A stretch of DNA of 64,000 bases from BJHL01 sp040378885. Its GTDB lineage: Bacteria; Planctomycetota; Phycisphaerae; Phycisphaerales; UBA1924. Where the stretch lies: contig JBKDAN010000013.1 in assembly GCA_046316615.1 (NCBI GenBank), forward strand, positions 1 to 64,000. Reading direction: 5' to 3'. Below, piece by piece: positions 1 through 7,677 of this stretch (its first letter is position 1; each line of letters opens with the position of its first letter). A model generated the notes under the pieces. The model was not told where the DNA came from, did not search any database, and worked only from the letters and a program-made list of their open reading frames with translations. The position numbers were made by a program, and so were the translations under genes.

Positions 1-1615
1 TCACACACTCAGCGGCCAGCAGCACCGTCGCGACGCTCGCGGCGTTCTGCAGAGCCATGCGATCAACCTTGGCCGGGGTGATGACGCCCATGCTCACCAT
101 GTCGCCATATTCCTCGGTCAAAGCGTTGTAACCAAAGGTGCCCTTGCCATCAGCAACCTTGCTGACGACCACGCTGCCCTTGGCGCCGGCGTTGTCGGCA
201 ATCGTGTGCAGAGGCACGGCGAGCGCCGCGCGAACCGTCGCGATGCCGCACGCGATGTCGAACGCCTGACGGCCGACATCTTCGCTGGTCTTGTCGGTGT
301 CCTTGCCGAAGACGCTCTTGTACTGCTTCATTTCCTCAAGAGCCTTGCGAGCACGGATGAACGAGACACCGCCGCCGGGGACGATGCCTTCAGCAACCGC
401 GGCGCGAGTCGCGTGAAGCGCGTCCTCGATGCGGGCCTTCTTTTCCTTCAGTTCCGCTTCGCTAGCCGCGCCGACCTTCACGACGGCGACGCCGCCCGCG
501 AGCTTGGCAAGACGCTCCTGCAGCTTCTCACGGTCGTAGTCGCTGCTGGCCTTCTCGATTTCGCCGCGGATCTGCTTGATGCGATCCTGAATGTCCTTGC
601 TCTCGCCCACGCCTTCGATGATGGTCGTGTTGTCCGCGTCCACTTCGATGCGCTTCGCCATGCCCAGATGACCCATCTCGACCTTCTCAAGGTCAATGCC
701 CAGGTCCTTCATGATGGCCGTGGCGCCGGTCAGAATCGCGATGTCTTCCAGCATCGCCTTGCGACGATCGCCGTAGCCCGGAGCCTTGACCGCGCACACG
801 TTGAGCGTGCCGCGCAGCTTGTTGATGACCAGCGTCGCCAGCGCTTCGCCCGTCACATCTTCCGCGATGATGAGCAAGGGCTTCTTGCTCTTCATCACGC
901 TCTCGAGCAGCGGCACGAGCTTCTGCACGTTGTCGATCTTGTCTTCGTAGATGAAGACCAGGGCCTTGTCAAAGACCGTCTTCATGTTGTCGGTGTCGGT
1001 CACGAAGTTGGGGCTGAGGAAGCCGCGGTCAAACTGCATGCCTTCCACGACATCGACGATGGTGTCGATGTTCTTGCCTTCTTCAACGGTGATCACGCCG
1101 TCCTTGCCGACCTTCTCGAACGCATCGGCCATGATCTTGCCGACCGCCGCGTCGTTGTTGGCGCTGATGGTCGCGACATTCTCAATGTCGGCCTTGCCCT
1201 TCACGGGCTTGGCGAGGCTGTTGATCTCTTTGGTCGCGACTTCCACGCCCATCTTCATGCCGCGAATGAGCGCGTTGGCGTCGACACCCGCCGCGATGTG
1301 ACGCAGACCTTCCTTGAAGAGCGCTTCAGCCAGCACCGTGGCGGTGGTCGTGCCATCGCCCGCCGAATCGCTGGTCTTGCTGGCAGCTTCCTTCACGAGG
1401 CGAGCGCCCATGTCCTCGGCCTTGTTGCTGAGTTCGATCTCTTCGGCGACGCTCACGCCGTCCTTAGTCACCGTCGGCCCGCCCCAGCTCTTGTCGAGCA
1501 CGGCGTTGCGACCACGAGGCCCCAGCGTGGCCTTCACGGCCCGAGCGAGCTTCTCCACGCCCGCGAGCAGGGACTGACGAGCATCCACATCAAACACGAG
1601 TTCTTTGGCTGCCAT
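1..1615 (-). CDS. groEL: 60 kDa chaperonin GroEL (3' end cut by window edge)
   Basis: ATP-dependent cytoplasmic chaperonin that folds proteins in a double-ring cage with GroES. Translating the minus strand from ATG at 1615 gives MAAKELVFDVDARQSLLAGV, then the family landmarks KATLGPRGRN, DGTTTATVLAEA, PGYGDRRKAMLEDIA and EGIVPGGG. 538 residues are visible out of a usual 540-550, so only the tail lies outside. A GGAG Shine-Dalgarno sequence sits about 9 bases before the ATG. No groES is next to it and I see no CIRCE-type inverted repeat upstream, so heat-shock control by HrcA is not supported here. The long plus-strand open frame opposite it is a shadow of this gene. Confidence 0.97.
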   Translation of the reverse strand, partial: MAAKELVFDVDARQSLLAGVEKLARAVKATLGPRGRNAVLDKSWGGPTVTKDGVSVAEEIELSNKAEDMGARLVKEAASKTSDSAGDGTTTATVLAEALFKEGLRHIAAGVDANALIRGMKMGVEVATKEINSLAKPVKGKADIENVATISANNDAAVGKIMADAFEKVGKDGVITVEEGKNIDTIVDVVEGMQFDRGFLSPNFVTDTDNMKTVFDKALVFIYEDKIDNVQKLVPLLESVMKSKKPLLIIAEDVTGEALATLVINKLRGTLNVCAVKAPGYGDRRKAMLEDIAILTGATAIMKDLGIDLEKVEMGHLGMAKRIEVDADNTTIIEGVGESKDIQDRIKQIRGEIEKASSDYDREKLQERLAKLAGGVAVVKVGAASEAELKEKKARIEDALHATRAAVAEGIVPGGGVSFIRARKALEEMKQYKSVFGKDTDKTSEDVGRQAFDIACGIATVRAALAVPLHTIADNAGAKGSVVVSKVADGKGTFGYNALTEEYGDMVSMGVITPAKVDRMALQNAASVATVLLAAECV

Positions 1616-2021
1616 AGCACGTGACTCCACATGTGCCCCGTCTGCTCAGAGAGCCATCTTGCCCTAGGAGCCCGCAGGGGCCGAAACCGGAAGGAAATTG
1701 CAAGTTCAACCGACAGACGCCCGGCAACCTCAGCATCGGGGGGCCTCACGGAAATGAGGAGGCACCCGCCGCAAAGACACCGCAGCGTGCCAGTACAGGG
1801 GCAAAGCACGTGCCAGAGGTTTTCGCCCGGTCCTGCCTTCGGCCTGCTCGCGCAAGTGACGCATTTGCAAGACTTCCACACCCGGCCCCACGCCCCGTGT
1901 CCCGCCAGACGGCATATGGCAGGCGTCGCCACTCCCGCCGAGTGAGCCGGGCTGCCAAGCTGGCAGGGCCACGGGGGGGATGCCGCCGCGTACGCCGCTA
2001 TCCCCACCCCAGCAGCCAATT
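1616..2021. other. Intergenic stretch upstream of groEL, no gene recognised
   Basis: The groEL leader and promoter must lie at the left end of this stretch. Long open frames exist on both strands, but they overlap each other, have poor composition and resemble no family. They are typical of GC-rich non-coding DNA. I see no convincing promoter, CIRCE element or hairpin terminator. Confidence 0.5.
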
Positions 2022-2252
2022 TTCTCGCGGGGCGAGGCCTCATTCTCCCAGATCGAGGCCTCTCGCCGCCGGTTTGCGGCCTCGATCTCGCAGCATGAGG
2101 CCGCAATCTCCCAGCTCGCGGCCATTTTCTCTGAGCTTGCGGCCTCAATCCGTCAGCTCGCGGCCATTTTCTCTGAGCACGCGGCCTCAATCTGTCAGCT
2201 CGCGGCCATTTTCTCCGAGCTTGAGGCCTCAATCTCCCAGATTGTGCTTTCA
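2022..2252. repeat. 21-bp-period tandem repeat array, about 11 degenerate units
   Basis: Eleven consecutive 21-base units can be laid end to end, starting at 2022, 2043, 2064, 2085, 2106, 2127, 2148, 2169, 2190, 2211 and 2232. A typical unit is TTCTCTGAGCTTGCGGCCTC plus A. From 2106 to 2231 the units alternate between two versions, giving a cleaner 42-base higher-order period. Because 21 is a multiple of 3, all frames stay open: the plus strand reads a 7-residue repeat such as QLAAIFSELAASIR, and minus frames read similar repeats. No start signal or family match supports a real protein, so I call this a minisatellite rather than a gene. Confidence 0.85.
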
Positions 2253-2400
2253 CTTTGCGGACCCACACCGCAAACTGTGCGCGACAACGGGCCGTTTCGC
2301 GGCTTGCGGGGCGTTTGGGGAGACTGCGGGACGAATAGTTGGGGCTTGGTTGGGCGGGGGGTGGGTGGGGGGCGGGTGTGTGCGCGGCGACACCTGACGA

Positions 2401-2421
2401 CGAATGCCGAATGCCGAATGC
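2401..2421. repeat. Three perfect 7-bp tandem repeats (CGAATGC)
   Basis: Three back-to-back copies of CGAATGC lie just beyond the stop codon of the RNHCP gene. It is one of several intergenic simple-sequence repeats in the window, each with a different unit. Confidence 0.8.
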
Positions 2422-2429
2422 CGGTCCCG

Positions 2430-2837
2430 CTACCTGAACCCATCCAACGGAAACGCCGGGTTGGCCAGCGGTCGCAGCGCGAGGGCGAGCAGCGTGCGTT
2501 CGGAGTCGTCGCCGGCGATGCGGTTCACTTTGAGGACGCCGCAGGCGGTGCAGCGGTGGATGATGGCCCATTCGCCGCTGCCTAGGCCGCCGCGCGACGA
2601 GCTGGCGCTGTGATCGAGGTGGGGGGCGCCGCGGACTTCGAGAGCGATGGGCATCATCGGGGCTTTGCACGGGCTGGCGCGGTCGCCGGGGGTGTCGTCC
2701 ACGTGGCGGCTGTAAAGGCACGCGGGGCAGTGGTTGCGGTGCTTGGTGCCCCAGGCTTGGCCGGGGACTTGGAGCTTGCAGTGGATGCAGGTGAAGCCGT
2801 CCGACTCGTGTCGGCGTTGGTGGTCGTGCTTTGACAT
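2430..2837 (-). CDS. RNHCP domain-containing protein
   Basis: A 135-residue protein named for its signature: TKHRNHCPACLYSRHVDD lies at about residues 31-48. It is preceded by a CxxC pair (CIHC, about 17-20) and followed by a second CxxC (CTACG, about 95-99), an arrangement that suggests a small zinc-binding fold. The C-terminal part (AGDDSERTLLALALRPLANP) is typical of the family as I remember it. The biochemical function is not established. It is transcribed away from frr, has a plain ATG start and has no obvious Shine-Dalgarno sequence. Confidence 0.85.
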   Translation of the reverse strand: MSKHDHQRRHESDGFTCIHCKLQVPGQAWGTKHRNHCPACLYSRHVDDTPGDRASPCKAPMMPIALEVRGAPHLDHSASSSRGGLGSGEWAIIHRCTACGVLKVNRIAGDDSERTLLALALRPLANPAFPLDGFR

Positions 2838-3157
2838 GGGTGATGACCGAAACGGGAGACTGTCGCGCGGGCGGGGGGCGGTCTTCCAACATGCCTGCGA
2901 ACGTGCAAATCAATTGCAGCAACACGAAGGCCGGGCCGCGGGCGCGAATCGAAAACTGGAAGGGAGACACTGTCGCCTGACAGCAACGCTCGCGCGGACA
3001 CCTGTCGCGCGGGCGAGGCGCGGCGTCACGCTTTCAGAAAGCGAGCGAGAAGAACGAGCTCTCAGGCAATGGCGGTCATCAGATGCATGGTACGCGGGCA
3101 GGCTGATGTCGGCTGCGTGCCATGAGACAACTCGCGAAAGCGACGTACCATGCGGGC

Positions 3158-3727
3158 ATGAGCGATCCAGACACCATTCTTCTCGAAGCCGAAGCCGCCA
3201 TGGAAAAGGCTTTGGACTATCTCAAGGCCGAATTCAAGGGCGTTCGCACGGGCCGCGCGAGCCCGGCGATGGTCGAGTTTCTCAAGGTAGAGGCCTACGG
3301 CAGCATGACCGACCTCAAGGGGCTCGCGTCGATCAACGTGCCCGAGCCCACGCAGCTGCTCATCAAGCCGTTTGATGCGACGCTGGTGCACGCCATCAAG
3401 AACGCGATTGACAAGAGCGGCATGGGCGTGAACCCGATGGTCGAGGGCAAGGCCCTGCGCATCAATCTGCCTCCGATGAGCCAGGAACGTCGCCAGAAGG
3501 AAGCCCTGCGCATCAAGAAGATGGCCGAAGAGCAGAAGGTCATCATGCGCAACGCCCGCCGCGATGCCAACAAGCACGCCGATGCGCTGAAGAACAACCC
3601 GGCCAAGCACATTCCCGAAGACGAGATCGAGCAACTGAAGACCGAGATTCAGGACCTGCTGAAGAAGTACGAAACGGAAACGGACAAGCGCCTCGAAGAC
3701 AAGACCAAAGAGATCATGACGATCTGA
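3158..3727 (+). CDS. frr: Ribosome recycling factor
   Basis: Releases post-termination ribosomes from mRNA together with EF-G. The 189-residue product starts MSDPDTILLEAEAAMEKALD and contains FKGVRTGRASPAMVEFLKVE, the central IKPFDATLVHAIKNAI segment, INLPPMSQERRQ, and the C-terminal long helix ending in DKRLEDKTKEIM. Length and order match the family (about 185 residues). I chose ATG 3158 over the upstream ATG at 3122 because alignment to the family begins here. It is followed by its own terminator. The usual neighbours tsf and pyrH are not in the window. Confidence 0.97.
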   Translation: MSDPDTILLEAEAAMEKALDYLKAEFKGVRTGRASPAMVEFLKVEAYGSMTDLKGLASINVPEPTQLLIKPFDATLVHAIKNAIDKSGMGVNPMVEGKALRINLPPMSQERRQKEALRIKKMAEEQKVIMRNARRDANKHADALKNNPAKHIPEDEIEQLKTEIQDLLKKYETETDKRLEDKTKEIMTI

Positions 3728-3758
3728 GTTCGTGAAGGGCAACACAAGCAATGTGAAG

Positions 3759-3791
3759 CCGGGGCCGCGTGTGCGGCCTCGGTGCTTTTTT
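3759..3791 (+). terminator. Rho-independent terminator of frr
   Basis: A 10-bp GC-rich stem (3759-3768 with 3773-3782, one G-T pair) with a GTGT loop is followed by TGCTTTTTTGG. It lies 32 bases past the frr stop codon. Confidence 0.85.
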
Positions 3792-3792
3792 G

Positions 3793-4154
3793 GTTTGAGC
3801 ACGTTGTCAATCTCCGCGTGTGTGGGCTGATCGTCCGCACGTTGACCCGAAGGCCAACGCGGGCACTTTGCATCGCCAGCAAGAAGCCGTTATCGCGGTG
3901 TGGGCGAACAGATCATCTTGGTGACGGCGTGACAGGCCACCACGTGCGCATTTTCGCAGAATGTCAATTGCCATGCAAACGGAGAATTCGCCGAGGGAAC
4001 GGATGTAGCGCGCGACGGATTGAGTGCACAAAGGTGATCCAGCGTGCAGTGGTGTTGAGATCGCACCGGCTGCAATGATCGATGCGCGTGTGCGATGGGT
4101 CCGAGGCGCGGGTGCGATGGCCGTGGTGGGTGAGTGGCCTTGCGAATTGCGTTC
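3793..4154. other. Intergenic stretch, nothing recognised
   Basis: Small open frames exist on both strands but none has a Shine-Dalgarno sequence, a recognisable motif or consistent codon use. It separates two convergent transcription units: frr from the left and the structured-RNA unit from the right. Confidence 0.5.
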
Positions 4155-4157
4155 TGC

Positions 4158-4192
4158 AAAAAAGCAACGGACCTGGCTTTGGGCCAGGTCCG
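4158..4192 (-). terminator. Strong Rho-independent terminator on the minus strand
   Basis: A perfect 10-bp stem (4168-4177 with 4183-4192, CGGACCTGGC/GCCAGGTCCG, 5-base loop) is followed on the minus strand by TTGC and then six T residues (4163-4158). It marks the end of the minus-strand unit that contains the structured RNA and the 52-residue ORF. Confidence 0.85.
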
Positions 4193-4358
4193 GCTCTGTG
4201 ATCGCATCGGAAGGGTCGGCATATTGCCGGCTTCACGCCCTGTCGTTCTCTCCTCCGGCGGGGCACGATGCTGAGATTGCCCAACTTCTATCAGTTGGTG
4301 CTCGCGGCGGGTGGGTCAGACACGCCGCGAATCTTTCGGGTCAGTCATTATCCAGGTG

Positions 4359-4517
4359 TTAGCGAACAGCTCGGACCAGCTCCCACGCGGTGGCGGGGTG
4401 GCCGCTGCGCAACTCTTGCAGCGTGGCGACAACAAAACCGGCGAGCAGGCCCAGAGCGGCAAAGCCGTCGAGCGTGATCGCTTCCACGCGCTGCATAAAG
4501 GTTGTGAACAAAGCCAT
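4359..4517 (-). CDS. 52-residue single-span membrane peptide, unknown function
   Basis: I do not recognise this peptide. It reads MALFTTFMQRVEAITLDGFA and then a hydrophobic stretch ALGLLAGFVVATL (about residues 21-33) before a polar tail ending WELVRAVR. The start is well supported: AAGGAGAGAGAT lies immediately upstream of ATG 4517, an excellent Shine-Dalgarno sequence at good spacing. The same frame stays open upstream to 4787, but that part overlaps a run of stable hairpins, so the short form is preferred. It is the only well-initiated ORF in a unit bounded by a promoter at about 4866-4893 and a terminator at 4158-4192. A small membrane regulator or toxin-like peptide is possible, but this is speculation. 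Confidence 0.6.
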   Translation of the reverse strand: MALFTTFMQRVEAITLDGFAALGLLAGFVVATLQELRSGHPATAWELVRAVR

Positions 4518-4860
4518 ATCTCTCTCCTTGCCCACTGTCGGCTTTCGCCGACCCACACGGGCATTGGCCGCTTTCGGCCGGTCTTGTACCTCGCAGTCTC
4601 TCAGGCTGCGATGCACGACGGGCAGGTCTCTCAAACTGCCCGATTTTGCCGGCTCTGGCTCACGCCAGACACACACCCGGCTGCTTGACGTTTCCGCCAA
4701 GGCTTGTCTCTCTCCTGAGCTTTCGCCCAGCTGCGGCTGTGACTGGCACAAACCGCAGGTCCTCCAGGGGTCTCTCTCTCTACCCAATCTGCTTTGCGAC
4801 TTGGGTCGCTCGGCAAGGGTTGCGCCGGTCTCTCAGGTCGGCGCGCCACGGACGGAACGA
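4518..4860 (-). ncRNA. Long structured 5' leader / candidate non-coding RNA with multiple GNRA hairpins
   Basis: Read on the minus strand, this 340-base stretch is packed with short perfect hairpins. There are GAAA tetraloops at 4715-4730, 4684-4701 and 4537-4552, a GTGA-capped stem at 4655-4668 nested in a GCCGG/CCGGC outer pair, and a GGCCG/CGGCC stem at 4566-4579. The heptamer GAGAGAC occurs five times (4828-4834, 4770-4776, 4706-4712, 4626-4632, 4596-4602), and three of these lie in hairpin loops. The Shine-Dalgarno of the downstream ORF is a near copy (GAGAGAT). This density is far above background. I cannot match it to a known riboswitch: the CTGAGAGA strings recall the TPP element, but the rest of that aptamer is absent. 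Confidence 0.6.
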
Positions 4861-4865
4861 GGGGC

Positions 4866-4893
4866 AGTGTACAGCGGAATCGAATTCTGTCCA
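4866..4893 (-). promoter_or_regulatory. Candidate sigma-70 promoter for the structured RNA unit
   Basis: On the minus strand TGGACA (4893-4888), a 16-base spacer and TACACT (4871-4866, preceded by TG) resemble -35 and -10 boxes. They would start transcription at about 4860, exactly where the hairpin-rich leader begins. Confidence 0.45.
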
Positions 4894-5087
4894 GCAAAAT
4901 GTCATCTTTTTCTGCGCGGAGGGGTCTGATAAATGCACTTTCTGCGCGTCAAAAACGGTGGTGGTGGGGGGTTGTTGGAGCCCGATCGGCGGCAGCACGG
5001 TGACGGGCAGGCATCGGTGAGCAGTCGCGGGCCAGTCTTGGGGTTCTGGCAAGCATCTGCAACGCGCAGGCGACGGCGGGCGAACAC

Positions 5088-5819
5088 TTGCCTGTGCCAC
5101 ACGATCCCAGCAGCCAACCCGTCATTGACATTCGCGGCGTCACCAAGGTTTACTACAAGCCCGACGGTTCCATCATGGCGCAGGCGCTTCGCGGCGTGGA
5201 TGTGCAGATTCGTAGGGGCGAGTACGTCGCGATCATGGGGAGCAGCGGCAGCGGCAAGAGCACGCTCATGAACGTGCTTGGGTGTCTGGATCGTCCGACC
5301 GAGGGCGACTACTTCCTTGATGGCAAGAACGTTGCCAAGATGGGCGACGAAGAACTCTCGCGCTATCGCGGCCAGACCATCGGGTTCATCTTTCAGGCGT
5401 TCAATTTGATTCCTGAACTGACGATTGAAGCGAACGTGGAAGTGCCGCTGTTCTATCAGGGCATCCCCCCCGCGCAGCGCCGTGAGCGCGCCCTGGAGTG
5501 CCTCAAACTCGTCCAACTCGATCACCGCATCGGTCACCGCCCCCGCGAACTGAGCGGCGGCCAGATGCAGCGCGTGGCTATCGCGAGAGCGCTGGTCACC
5601 AAGCCCGTGCTGCTGCTCGCCGACGAACCCACGGGCAACCTCGACACGGCGACGGGTCACGCGATTCTCGAAGTGTTCGACCAACTGCACCAGCAGGGCA
5701 TGACCATCGCGATGGTGACCCACGACCCAACCGTGAGCGAACGCTGCGAACGCATCGTGCGGCTGAAAGACGGCGTGGTCGAGAGTGACGTCAGCAAGGC
5801 GGGGGCGATGCGCACATGA
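5088..5819 (+). CDS. ABC transporter ATP-binding protein, MacB/LolD type
   Basis: Cytoplasmic ATPase that powers a membrane permease of the MacB/LolCE/FtsX class, as judged from the family. The 243-residue protein shows Walker A GSSGSGKST (about 52-60), a Q-loop in FIFQAFNLIPELT, signature LSGGQMQRVAIARAL, Walker B LLLADEPTGNLD and the H-loop MVTHDP. The short A-loop region and the EPTGNLD motif favour the MacB/LolD branch. The start is TTG 5088 or GTG 5094; neither has a strong Shine-Dalgarno sequence. No permease gene lies next to it, so its partner is encoded elsewhere. Confidence 0.9.
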   Translation: MPVPHDPSSQPVIDIRGVTKVYYKPDGSIMAQALRGVDVQIRRGEYVAIMGSSGSGKSTLMNVLGCLDRPTEGDYFLDGKNVAKMGDEELSRYRGQTIGFIFQAFNLIPELTIEANVEVPLFYQGIPPAQRRERALECLKLVQLDHRIGHRPRELSGGQMQRVAIARALVTKPVLLLADEPTGNLDTATGHAILEVFDQLHQQGMTIAMVTHDPTVSERCERIVRLKDGVVESDVSKAGAMRT

Positions 5820-5851
5820 GTGAAGATCATATTTTGCACCGGACAAGCCGC

Positions 5852-5880
5852 TTGACACAAGGTGGAACATCTGGTATGTT
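5852..5880 (+). promoter_or_regulatory. Near-consensus sigma-70 promoter
   Basis: A perfect TTGACA (5852-5857), a 17-base spacer and TATGTT (5875-5880). It faces the secreted-protein gene at 6030 and implies a leader of about 140 bases that includes a run of ten C residues (5967-5976). Confidence 0.75.
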
Positions 5881-6029
5881 GGAATTCCTCGCAGAGTAGT
5901 TGAGGATTTCGCTTTCCCGAAATCCGCGCGAGTTTCAGTTTGCGGGCGAAGAGCTCTGACCGAATTCCCCCCCCCCGCATCCTGAAATCACACAATTGGT
6001 GAGGTGGCGGATTGGTCTGGAGCTGCGAC

Positions 6030-7043
6030 ATGATTCGCAAGCTTGGACGTTATCTTTTGGGAATGGCGTTAGCGATGGGAACGACGGGACCGGTGGTTGG
6101 CGCTCTGACCGAGCCTCGGCCCTCGGGCTACCAACTCCGTCGCGACGGCTGGACCTTCGTTCCTATCGCGACGCCCGGCGCCGGGTCTGACGAAGTCGTC
6201 GGGATTCTTGCGATGCTCGACAAATCGGTCGCGGTCGGCGACAACATCGTTTCAGTGTTGTATACGCCCACAGCAGGCGGAGGGTGGGAGGGCAAAGCTT
6301 GGGAAACATCGGACCAAGGTGCCATCATCAAGTATGTGAAGTCGACGTACGGGATTTCAGATACATGGGACTGGCTGTGGCCCACGCAAGACACGATTGG
6401 TGGTACTATGGCGCCATCCCCAGCCACGTACGAGAAGGGGTTGATCGTTACTGATCCGCTTGCGTTCATCGTGCAGTTGCCGAGCCGAGATTCAGCGGTT
6501 GAGGCACTTCAAGCGGCCGGGTACAAGGTGGCCGACATCGATTTTGAGAAGGAGGGCGACTGCACGTCGACTGATGTGCTGGATGGAATCACGACCGTGG
6601 TAGAGACGGCTCTGCTGATGACCAATCCAACGCAAGCGGACATCAGCAACCTCGAACTGGTCGCATTCCCAAACCGTTGTCACGCCGTCGGACAAGGTGG
6701 TGGTGGTGGTACGATTCCCGGCACAACGATTCCCATCCCCCCGGGCTGGACGCCCGTCAATCCGGGTCGGTGGCAACGCCCCGCTCAAGAGACGCATCCG
6801 CCGACCTATGACCCCACATGTTCAACTGCGGTCAGTTGCTGCTACAAGCAAGAAATCTGGTTCCTGTATTACGAAAACAGCTTCTGGGGGCTGCGTACGA
6901 AGTACTGCAAAGCCAACACGCAATGGTCGTGTCCGATGCCTGCTAACGGCGCTTGCACGACGTCGCCGAACTGCGGTCAGCCAACCGGCCCGCTCTCGCC
7001 CCCACCCGGATGGGTTCAAGATTGTGGACACATTTTCGTTTGA
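6030..7043 (+). CDS. Secreted Cys-rich protein of unknown function
   Basis: I recognise no family. The 337-residue product starts MIRKLGRYLLGMALAMGTTG, a signal peptide with probable cleavage near VVGA. The middle is a mixed, Trp-rich domain (about 30-215). A Gly/Pro linker (about 222-255, GQGGGGGTIPGTTIPIPPG) then joins a C-terminal Cys-rich domain with about ten Cys (CSTAVSCCY, KYCKAN, WSCPMP, ACTTSPNCG, DCG), suggesting disulfides outside the cytoplasm. ATG 6030 is preferred over 6012 because GGAG lies 9 bases upstream and the signal peptide begins here. It has a strong promoter upstream, a terminator downstream, and lower GC than its neighbours, which hints at a more recent arrival. Confidence 0.75.
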   Translation: MIRKLGRYLLGMALAMGTTGPVVGALTEPRPSGYQLRRDGWTFVPIATPGAGSDEVVGILAMLDKSVAVGDNIVSVLYTPTAGGGWEGKAWETSDQGAIIKYVKSTYGISDTWDWLWPTQDTIGGTMAPSPATYEKGLIVTDPLAFIVQLPSRDSAVEALQAAGYKVADIDFEKEGDCTSTDVLDGITTVVETALLMTNPTQADISNLELVAFPNRCHAVGQGGGGGTIPGTTIPIPPGWTPVNPGRWQRPAQETHPPTYDPTCSTAVSCCYKQEIWFLYYENSFWGLRTKYCKANTQWSCPMPANGACTTSPNCGQPTGPLSPPPGWVQDCGHIFV

Positions 7044-7053
7044 TGTTTTTTCC

Positions 7054-7085
7054 AAAACGAACTCTGGGAAACTAGAGTTCGTTTT
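7054..7085. terminator. Bidirectional-looking terminator hairpin
   Basis: A perfect 12-bp stem AAAACGAACTCT/AGAGTTCGTTTT with an 8-base loop and a T-rich 3' side (TTTTCTT). It ends the secreted-protein gene. It stops only 3 bases before the ATG of the next gene at 7089. Confidence 0.85.
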
Positions 7086-7088
7086 CTT

Positions 7089-7676
7089 ATGAATCGACCG
7101 GGCTGGTGGTCATTCTGGGGTCGGCGGCTTCGCTATCTCGCCGCAGGTCTTGCTGCATCGATGCTCGTTGCCGTCCTGCATTGGGGATCGTGTGCGATCG
7201 GTGCGATGCGACATCCTGATCAGAGTGCTGACGATCAAACGGGCATCTACGTAACGTCGAGATTGCTCGGTGCGCCGCCATGGGAATCCGGCGGTGGTTC
7301 GCCTGCCGCCCCGATGGTTTTGGCCTACGGGTGGCCCTTCGATTCTCTAGGCGTGCTCTTTGTGAGATATCGAAATTCGAGCAAGTGGGAAGTGCTCGCA
7401 GGTGTCGACGTTGGTTTGGGTGATTCCACTTTTCACAATCCTCGCGGGTGGTTTCCGCTCATGCCGCTGGTCGCGGGCACATTGGCGAATAGCATGCTTT
7501 TCGCTGTCGCCATCTGGGCTGCCGTTGCTGGCGTTCGACGTTTGTCGGCACGGCGAACAGAACGCAGCGGCGGGATTCCAAAGTGTGCCGCTTGCGGATA
7601 CGCGACCAATCTTCAAGCGGCAACTTGTGCCGAGTGCGGTGAGCGTTTCTCTTGCCGAAGGCGCGACGATCTGTAA
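7089..7676 (+). CDS. Membrane protein with C-terminal zinc ribbon, unknown function
   Basis: A 195-residue protein with a hydrophobic segment at about residues 16-36 (LAAGLAASMLVAVLHWG), an extracytoplasmic loop, and a second membrane segment at about 128-148 (PLVAGTLANSMLFAVAIWAA). A cytosolic zinc ribbon follows, CAACGY-x8-CAECGE (about 168-184). The same combination of CxxCGY ribbon and membrane spans recurs at 31001. The start is uncertain: ATG 7089 has no Shine-Dalgarno sequence and sits right behind a terminator, so the true start may be further in. The stop codon lies one base from the tRNA on the other strand. Confidence 0.65.
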   Translation: MNRPGWWSFWGRRLRYLAAGLAASMLVAVLHWGSCAIGAMRHPDQSADDQTGIYVTSRLLGAPPWESGGGSPAAPMVLAYGWPFDSLGVLFVRYRNSSKWEVLAGVDVGLGDSTFHNPRGWFPLMPLVAGTLANSMLFAVAIWAAVAGVRRLSARRTERSGGIPKCAACGYATNLQAATCAECGERFSCRRRDDL

Positions 7677-7677
7677 A

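Noticed and set aside
206..1624. 472-residue plus-strand open frame
   Set aside because: It lies opposite groEL, whose minus-strand translation matches the family throughout. The frame is open only because of GC-rich codon bias.
1616..2021. CIRCE element upstream of groEL
   Set aside because: No TTAGCACTC-N9-GAGTGCTAA-like dyad was found on either strand.
1534..2970. 478-residue minus-strand open frame covering the 21-bp repeats
   Set aside because: Arg/Pro-rich low-complexity translation with overlapping frames on both strands, overlapping the groEL start and the RNHCP gene. It is a by-product of the 21-bp repeat and GC bias.
4359..4787. 142-residue form of the small membrane ORF
   Set aside because: The upstream 90 residues would be encoded by a run of stable hairpins and have no start signal. 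The ATG at 4517 has an excellent Shine-Dalgarno sequence.
4518..4860. TPP or glycine riboswitch
   Set aside because: CTGAGAGA and GGAGAG strings recall these aptamers, but the remaining conserved elements and junctions are absent and the downstream ORF is unrelated.
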